This document shows, one piece after another, positions 57,940-64,000 of a DNA stretch of 64,000 nucleotides (within the stretch, counting starts at the first letter, position 1; the number at the start of each line of letters is the position of its first letter). The notes beneath the pieces were generated by a model, which was given only the letters and a program-made list of their open reading frames with translations, searched no databases and was not told the DNA's origin. The stretch covers positions 46,899 to 110,898 of the forward strand of contig JAAEAF010003346.1 of the NCBI GenBank assembly GCA_011037195.1, given 5' to 3'. The position numbers and the translations under genes are program-made. The stretch comes from Triatoma infestans (lineage: Eukaryota > Arthropoda > Insecta > Hemiptera > Reduviidae).

Positions 57940-58150
57940 AATGACAGGATAGAAGGTTACTTTCCAATGGATATCTAGTCACTGCAATATTAAGGGGAAG
58001 GAAGAATGAAGAAGCCGACAGGCTAGCAAAGGAGAGGTCGCGAAAAGAACAATCAAAAGTCCCCTTATCATATGATGCCACTAAAAGGGTACTTCGGGAA
58101 TCCACAGATGGGCACGAGAGAGAACTGGTCTATCTTAGGCAAACCTGATG
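57940..58150 (+). pseudogene. RNase H-type LINE fragment
   Basis: VTFQWISSHCNIKGKEE (57958-58007) then, after a one-base shift, EADRLAKERSRKEQSKVPLS (58011-58070). This is the end of an RNase H domain (QWIPSHCGIxGNExAD-LAK) plus the following KVPLSY-type segment. The aspartate of AD is visible. The rest is missing or decayed. Confidence 0.7.
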
Positions 58151-58748
58151 GTCAATGGACGACTTAACTCGGAGCGAATCGGTACAGGAAGAGATGAGTC
58201 CGGCCCAATTAGACTGTATAGGTGTCGCCAAGAATTCTGATTACACTGTAGAAATTGTAGTACAAATAAAAGAATCACTTACAGAACTGTGGGGCACTTG
58301 TAGTCATAAATAGAACCACTGCCAGACAGACAGACAGAACTATAACAACTACGGTGATCACCAGGTTTGCGTAAGATAGACCAGTTCTCCCTTGTGTTCA
58401 TCTGTCAATTTCCGAAGAATCATGATGATTATTTTAATTGTTTTATACTTATGTGTATTTAATTTTTATTATTTTAATCGCTTAATTTTAAATTGTGTTA
58501 GGTTGAAATCGTTATTTAATTTAATTTTAAAGTTATTCTGATTATTTAATTGTCAAGTGAATCTCCCTCTAACAACAGAATTTAAAAAAATTGGATCCCC
58601 ACGTGTTGTTTCCATTTTAAGGAAAATTTGCCCTTTTAACAACCCAGACACGTGTTCCTTTCCCACCCAGATTCCATGACCATATCTCCCTTTGACCTAG
58701 TTTAAGAGTTTGGTTTTAAATAAAATGAAAAAGACCAGTCAGTGCATT

Positions 58749-58858
58749 AACTGAATTTGCTCTGTGCAAGTGTGTGTTATCACAGTGTCTGACAAACGCA
58801 TCCTGAAGATGGGCGAACGCCCGAAACCGGTCGATGACCACAAAATGAAGCAGGCTAC
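58749..58858 (+). repeat. Structured repeat alpha, single copy
   Basis: Matches the spacer plus arm 2 of 50.4-50.6 kb: AACTGAATTTGCTCTGTGCA, then CGCATCCTGAAGATGGGCGA, ACGCCCGAAACCGGTCGATG. Core positions: CATC 58799-58802, CTGAAGA 58803-58809, GAAA 58823-58826, GTC 58830-58832, GATG 58833-58836. This copy keeps every hammerhead-like residue named above. A CACAAAATGAAGC end follows. Confidence 0.85.
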
Positions 58859-60060
58859 CAAGAAAATGTCTCTAATAACAATTACCTTAACTCGAAAACC
58901 AAACTATTCGGCTGTCACCGCCGATAACGGACTAACCACCAATAACGCATGGTATTGTTTAAAAAAGAAAAAGTTCACAAACCAAATACAAATACACACC
59001 GAATATTAACCAAACAATTAAAAAAAATTATTCAGGTGAAAATTGAATTTTGCAATATTTGAAATGATAACTATATTTTCCAAAATAAAAGAAAGAATAA
59101 AGAAGTGTAAGGAAGAAAATAAATATGAAATATATAAAATAGAAGGGAGAATGAATGATAATGAACCTAAGAAATATAAGAAATTAAATGATATTAGAAT
59201 AACGAATAGATAATACAAAAAAAATGAATAAAAAAAAAAGATGGGGAATATTAAACTGCACAATTAAATACGTGCATCTAACGGCATATACAGCGCGACA
59301 AAACAGTCGCAATTAACGACAAAAATATGTACGTAGCACGCACGACAAATTGTTTCTAATGACAATAAATTGATACTGCAATAAATTATGTTGTCCGCTT
59401 AGCAAAATCTACTTTTTAATTTACTGTTATCAATGTAATTCTTAGGTTTAACTGCATTTTCTAACAGTTTTTCGCATAATTATAGAATAATTATTATAGC
59501 GATCAGGTGGCTGGTCTGTATTTTTTCATTCTCTCGTTGTTTTTCAGCGAAAAAAGAAAAAAAAATACTCGAAAAATTTGTGTTTAGGAAAAAAAAAGTA
59601 AATTAAAGTCTAAAAATCGTTTTAATAAAAAAAAATGATAATTCATATTAATAAACAATTCATCAGCAAAGACAATAAAATGTATTAATATACTATATTG
59701 TTAAACTAAATGAAATAATAGTATTATACACATCAGAGACATCTACTGATGTGTTCAAGTCATTCTGAGAGAACGTCTAAAATTTAAAATTTTCGCTCTT
59801 GTTTTAGTGCTTATAATGTATATGTGTGAATTATCTGTATATCTATTTATATGCTGATTAACAGAAGTCTCCATGGGGGGTGGGGTGGGTAAAGATCTTT
59901 ACAAACATGATTGCCTTCTTGTTTTTCTGAAACTTTTTGTCATTTTAGGGAGGTTCTTCGTAATCTATGAGATGGGACTGTGAGACTCTTTAAACTGTTG
60001 TCATAAGTATAGCTGGAAGCTGACAAAAGCGCTGCCATATAATGCAATGTCACATTCAGT
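58859..60060. other. AT-rich stretch, nothing recognised
   Basis: Low-complexity A/T sequence without coding signal. Confidence 0.5.
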
Positions 60061-60299
60061 AAAAAATCTGATGTGAAACACTCACACGACTTTGTCTTAT
60101 TCCTGTTATTGCAATCGTATGCAAAATGCCATATAGAATTTTCTATCTTAAAATTCAAATTTTCCTTATTTGTCCTAACTTAAAAATAAAGATGGTGGGA
60201 GGACGGAGATGTTGTTGTGAGGGAATGGAAGAAGGCGGAACTATTCCCGAAGGCAAACCATCCAACTTCCTCCCACAAACAGATGCAGGGGTACTCTAC

Positions 60300-60735
60300 C
60301 ATCATCACTGCGAAACTTCGACCACCACTGTAACGGCAAGAGAGAGAATACAAGCCCGACCGAGAGAAAACAGACTCTCTCTGGTACTCTCTGACTTAAG
60401 CAGGCTAGAGTGGGGAGAACCTGTATATAAGCCAGTGAGAGATCTAGATATCCATCTATCAGATTCAACCATATGCATCGCATCGTGTCATATCATCGTG
60501 TCACATATCTACTCTACCCCTTTATTCTATAAAATCATTTCAAGTCCAGTGCAATTTGTGTAAGCTTATAGCTATATTATAACAGTGTCTTCATATTTCG
60601 TCTAATTAATCAATCCCAATTTCTCTCCTCATCAACTCCATTATACCACGAAGCCTTTTCTAAACTGGTGAGCGCCGAAATAGAACTTCGCCCGGACTGG
60701 TACCATTTTGCAGAGGTTCCCTACTTAAAACCCTA
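60300..60735 (+). other. Coding-like insert split by the LTR, unidentified
   Basis: Right of the LTR one frame is open through HEAFSKLVSAEIELRPDW and HFAEVPYLKP to a stop at about 60733. Left of it, a compatible frame runs SSLRNFD. Removing the LTR and one CCAC joins them as RNFDHEAFSKL. It is coding-like in composition but the protein is not recognised; it may be a transposon protein fragment. Confidence 0.35.
60329..60645 (+). mobile_element. Solo LTR, copy 5 (60 kb)
   Basis: A 317-bp segment from TGTAACGGCAAGAGAGAG to TCCATTATA, flanked by CCAC at 60325-60328 and 60646-60649. It has a TATATAAG box at about 60423 and closely matches 8573-8879 throughout, with a short extra TATCATCGTGTCA-type duplication near 60490. 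No internal region. Confidence 0.9.
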
Positions 60736-61445
60736 GAATGGTCACTGGACCGGCCATGAACAAGCATCGCCTAAGCATGACCTAGTTTTACCACATCCTC
60801 CTGACACTCGCTTGGAATTATCATATCATTTCAGATAAAGTGGGTTTCCTGAACCGGAAGAGGAGGCGGACAAGTACCAATCTACCAAACCCAAGCAGGC
60901 AGGGAAGTGAAGAGCGTGCCAATAACATATAACCAACCTCATAATTTAAAAATTTACCGCCACCAAATTCCGCACAACTGTCTTTCTTTTTTCTTTTTTT
61001 TTTTGAAAAATGTTTCATACAAAAGTGATAGATTTATGAATGATTTATAATGATATTGTGCAGTCTCAATATTCCATGTTTAAAGGAAATCACTGAAGTC
61101 GTTATCGAAATAATTTTAAAAAAAATCTCAAATACCTATTCTCTTAATTTGCACTTCCGAGTAACCGATTCTCTTCAAATTTGAAATGATGGATTTTTGC
61201 TCAAAACCTTTGAGTTAGAAGTGATTGTAATGCCTGAATGGAATATCAAGTTTCAGCTTCCTATGAGTTTTCATTTTTGAGATATTTTGTTAACAAACAC
61301 ACATACACATTAGTGACCATTCGCAGCAACCATTTTTTCCATACTCAGGGTGACCCTCAACACATGTATTTCCGGTAAATAATCACTTACGAAAATTTGC
61401 CACGCCTGCAATGCTACCTCTTACCTAAGAGTAAGAGAAGAGTAA

Positions 61446-62035
61446 GAGTTTCATACTAAATGTATTTTACAGTTAATTATATTAATTTAATATTATAATA
61501 TATGATTAGAATATAGTTAGGTATAAATAAGAAAAAAAGAAGTGTAATATTTTGAAGTGTTTTAATATAAATTGCACGGAACACTTGATGTGAATACAGC
61601 AATAATAAGTAATAAATTGCATTGTTGAAGAAGGACTACATCAAGAAGAATGTATGATAGTAGAGAAAGGAGCAGCAACATATATATATAATATGTTAGT
61701 TATAGTAGTATAGCGGTGATTAGGTTGACTAACCTTGCCACATAATGTTGTGTGCGCGCGCTTTATGTACTGGTTGATAACGGATCCCTGACCTTGCCTC
61801 TTATCACATACACTTTATATATATATATAATAATAATACAAGGACAATTAAAGAACTTTTATCAATAACACTTCACTCTTAACCACAAACCAACAATATT
61901 TTAAGGGCATATTAAATATGTACACAATATCCCGTTAATGGACATTTTTTTTTTTATTCAAAATTTTCTTATAAACAATTTTTGTTGATAAATTGTTCTA
62001 TTGAATTTAACTCTAATGGAAAGTCTAACATATGA
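61446..62035. other. No gene recognised; small GC-richer patch
   Basis: AT-rich apart from 61725-61800, where 'GTGTGCGCGCGCTTTATGTA' occurs and the minus strand is open for about 25 codons (QGQGSVINQYIKRAHTTLCG). This is too short to call. Confidence 0.35.
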
Positions 62036-62039
62036 TATA

Positions 62040-62640
62040 ATAATAGATATTATGGGAATGTCCCAGCTTCCCCCCAGAACCACCCTAAAATATTTTTCTG
62101 ATTAAAATCTTTTCAACTAAATTTGATAAGTTTATAACTGTGCTGTTAGTATTACTGATTGGTGGAGAAGTTTTCATGAAAATTAAAACAAAAACTTAAA
62201 AACCTATTTCCCATAAAATCGCACTTCCGGTTACTCAATTTGCTACAAATTTTGAAATTTTAGCAATTTTTTTTTTAATGCACCTTAATACTCTATAAAT
62301 GGCAGAATCATATAATGTATTAAAATAGGATATCAGAGAGAAGTTCCTTCACTAAATTCGTTTGAGAATTTTAAAGAAAATCGTTGAAACTATTTTCGAG
62401 AAAATCACGAAAAACTGAAAGAGAAAAAAAAAGTGCCTTAATAAAGTCTGATATCCGGTTGATAAGTTTAGGCGGAATGTACAATACCACCGTATCACAC
62501 AATATCATGTTTGTTCTACGGTAGATACCAAGTGTGAATTTCTTGAGATTTTTTTTCATTTTTTTCGTGATATTTCCTGATTATACATTTCCTGATGGTA
62601 TTTGATGAACTGTAATCATATCTTCTAGTTGTACTCAAAA
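62040..62640 (+). mobile_element. Family A, degenerate interior
   Basis: 'CAGCTTCCCCCCAGAACCAC', AAAATCGCACTTCCGGTTAC, 'AAAGAAAATCGTTGAAACTA' and 'CCGGTTGATAAGTTTAGGCG' in family order. Termini are not found. 62641-63080 has no recognised feature. Confidence 0.55.
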
Positions 62641-63082
62641 TATCAAGTTGTTTCTACGAATATAAAGTTTGTATTTCGTAGATTTATCCAATTTTGAGAT
62701 TTCATATACACACACAAGATCTATATTTTTTTTTTTTAACTTTTTTCTGTTTATATTTTCTATACTAATAAGTATATATTTGATTGGCTGATGCACATGT
62801 AAGTTACTTTCAGCACAGAAATGTCCACTGCGTAGAAATCTCCTAACTGCCTTAGTTCCTGAGAGCTCCACCAAAGCAATACACTCTCAGCTTTCTCCTC
62901 ATTCTAAGCTTTTTTTTTTCTAGAGAGAGATTGATCGCTTATTCCACCATAGTCTTCCGGCTTCCGGTCTCATAACCGGAGTTACTGCGTTACCTTTTTC
63001 GCCAGCATTATTTCCTCTTATCCAATTTTTAAGATAGGGCCGCAATGCGTCGAGGATCTTAGTCTTGAAGACTCGTACTTCT

Positions 63083-63262
63083 AGCACGTGTTCGGAGCCT
63101 TCTCAGTGACTGCCGCCCTCTGCTACATAAAGCACTGCCGCCCTCTTGCTACATAAAGCACTGCCGCATAGTGAACTGATGAATGCTCTGAGGAAGGTAA
63201 AAATCTAAAGGCATCTCGAAACCGAGGTCTTCGAGTGCCAGACAAGGCGTGCCACAACTAAG
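63083..63262 (-). mobile_element. SINE-1, diverged copy with tandem duplication
   Basis: On the minus strand: AACTTAGTTGTGGCACGCC (A-box region), GAGGTC/CTCGGTTTCGAGA (B-box-like), TTCCTCAGAGC, GTTCACTATGCGGCAGTGC. The tail carries two copies of a 25/26-bp unit (63110-63134 and 63135-63160, CTGCCGCCCTCTGCTACATA). It is more diverged than the other copies. Confidence 0.6.
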
Positions 63263-63274
63263 TTATAATCCAGG

Positions 63275-63625
63275 GAAGGGGTTAGATCAACGGTAGTGCG
63301 CTGGACTAGCAACGCGGAAGTCCGGGTTTCGAGTCCAGCCATGCTGCCGTTAGATTTTCTCTTCCTAGGAGCCCCAACAGCTCACTGTCTGGTGATGGGC
63401 AGTGTTGTCTCTAAAATACTTGAGTTTCCGGATTGAGATCGCGTCAGTGGTTCCTAGAAACCGACGTTTCGCTCATATTGCGATGAGCCTCTCCAGAGTT
63501 GTTATACCTTGAAAGCTAATGGAGCAATGAACCTTGGTAGGAAATTAGCGTGGCCACTGTGTAGTCTGTACCTACAGAACACTACTCGGAGTCCGGCAGT
63601 GCACTGAGAAGGCTCCGGAGGGCTC
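63275..63625 (+). mobile_element. SINE-1, interrupted copy
   Basis: GGTAGTGCGCTGGACTAGCA (A-box), AGTCCGGGTTTCGAGTCC (B-box), TTCCTAGGAGCC, ACAGCTCACTGTCTGGTGAT, then an insertion (63409-63583), then GAACACTACTCGGAGTCCGG and GCAGTGCACTGAGAAGGCTC. Head and tail match 41206-41419. Confidence 0.8.
63409..63583 (-). repeat. Structured repeat beta inserted in SINE-1
   Basis: Matches 13340-13400 plus 13743-13784: GCGTCAGTGGTTCCTAGAAA then CCGACGTTTCGCTCATATTG and GCGATGAGCCTCTCC, CTTGAAAGCTAATGG. On the minus strand: CTGGAGA, G, GCTCAT-loop-ATGAGC stem, GAAAC, GTC. It lies between the two halves of a SINE-1. Confidence 0.65.
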
Positions 63626-64000
63626 AATAGATCTTTTAGGTCGCAGTGTATGTCAGCAAAAATACCTATCCACTACGATCTGTTATTATCCACTTTGATA
63701 AGTTTGTCGTGGCTATGTTTAGTTCATTTTAGTAATTCATATTTTTTCATCCAAAAAAAATTGTAGATTTATGACCAAGTATCGTGGCTCAGTAATGAAC
63801 TTCAGAAAAGACTCAAAAGAGTCTAAAAAAAAATAAATCCGACAGAACAAGAGAAATATATGTAGATAGACGTGAAATGTGTGTTGCAAGTTTCAGTTAG
63901 CCTGTTGTAATGGGAGGTGGAAGCAGTTGCAACCATTTTTGTAGATAAAAGTGTAGGTACCGTATTGTTAGACTGGGATAGGAGCTGCAACGACTCCAAG
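63626..64000. other. No gene recognised
   Basis: AT-rich end of the window without recognisable sequence. Confidence 0.5.

Larger units (their letters stand above)
60067..61445 (+). mobile_element. Family A composite containing an unknown insert and an LTR
   Basis: Left end TCTGATGTGAAACACTCACA at 60067. Right-end blocks from 61005 on (AAAAATGTTTCATACAAAAG, ACACATACACATTAGTGACC, hairpin 'CTTACCTAAGAGTAAGAGAA'). The stretch 'CAGGGAAGTGAAGAGCGTGC' (60898) is shared with 36067-36545. Between about 60185 and 60845 lies extra, GC-richer sequence not found in family A, itself split by the LTR. Confidence 0.7.

Noticed and set aside
60126..60563. 145-codon plus-strand ORF
   Set aside because: Crosses from family A into a GC-rich insert and then an LTR; it cannot be one protein.

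Overview
The window reads as repeat-dominated, AT-rich nuclear DNA of an animal, most likely an arthropod and plausibly an insect. It has no operons, bacterial-type genes, rRNA or CRISPR. Every long protein-like stretch I recognise belongs to a transposable element (non-LTR reverse transcriptase, LINE RNase H, mariner transposase). The organism call is an inference from element types and composition; no host gene was identified with confidence.

The dominant repeat, called family A here, is about 1 kb and non-coding. It starts TCTGGTGTGAAACACTCAC, carries ACTTTCTCTTACTCC just inside the left end, has an internal (CA)n tract and ends in a hairpin finishing AGTAA. More than 25 full or partial copies lie on both strands. 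The architecture fits non-autonomous Helentron-type (HINE/DINE-like) elements best. Full-length plus-strand copies lie at 20075-21060, 25319-26275 and 41425-42408. Copies at 5390-7511, 10334-11304, 50218-51282 and 60067-61445 also have both ends but carry inserts.

Other families: (1) LINEs with RNase H domains in at least three groups, 5'-truncated, several with clear target-site duplications (TSDs), the best at 28754-30407; (2) CR1/L2- or jockey-like LINEs without RNase H, the best being a 1.5-kb open reverse-transcriptase ORF at 23386-24885; (3) one family of solo LTRs of about 307-346 bp with 4-bp TSDs (8573-8879, 13405-13742, 19225-19570, 60329-60645) plus a decayed relative at 16497-16813; (4) a tRNA-derived SINE with six copies and a second SINE type; (5) a degenerate mariner at 39165-39990; (6) a 735-bp foldback element at 45704-46438; (7) a 79-bp satellite at 22517-23340; (8) two small structured repeat types whose core resembles a hammerhead ribozyme.

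Layout: 0-5 kb is AT-rich with decayed family A. 5-9.5 kb is a nest of family A, LINEs, an LTR and a SINE. 10-21 kb alternates family A with LTRs and LINE pieces. 21.9-31 kb is the richest block (family A, satellite, LINE, family A, LINE, LINE). 31-41 kb is mostly AT-rich with SINEs and a mariner. 41-48.6 kb holds family A arrays, a LINE, the foldback element and LINE fragments. 50-64 kb has family A copies interrupted by structured repeats and an LTR, ending in a SINE cluster. Nested insertions with TSDs give a relative order: family A and RNase H LINEs are the hosts; LTRs, some LINEs and the structured repeats came later. A few GC-richer islands might be host exons but are unproven.
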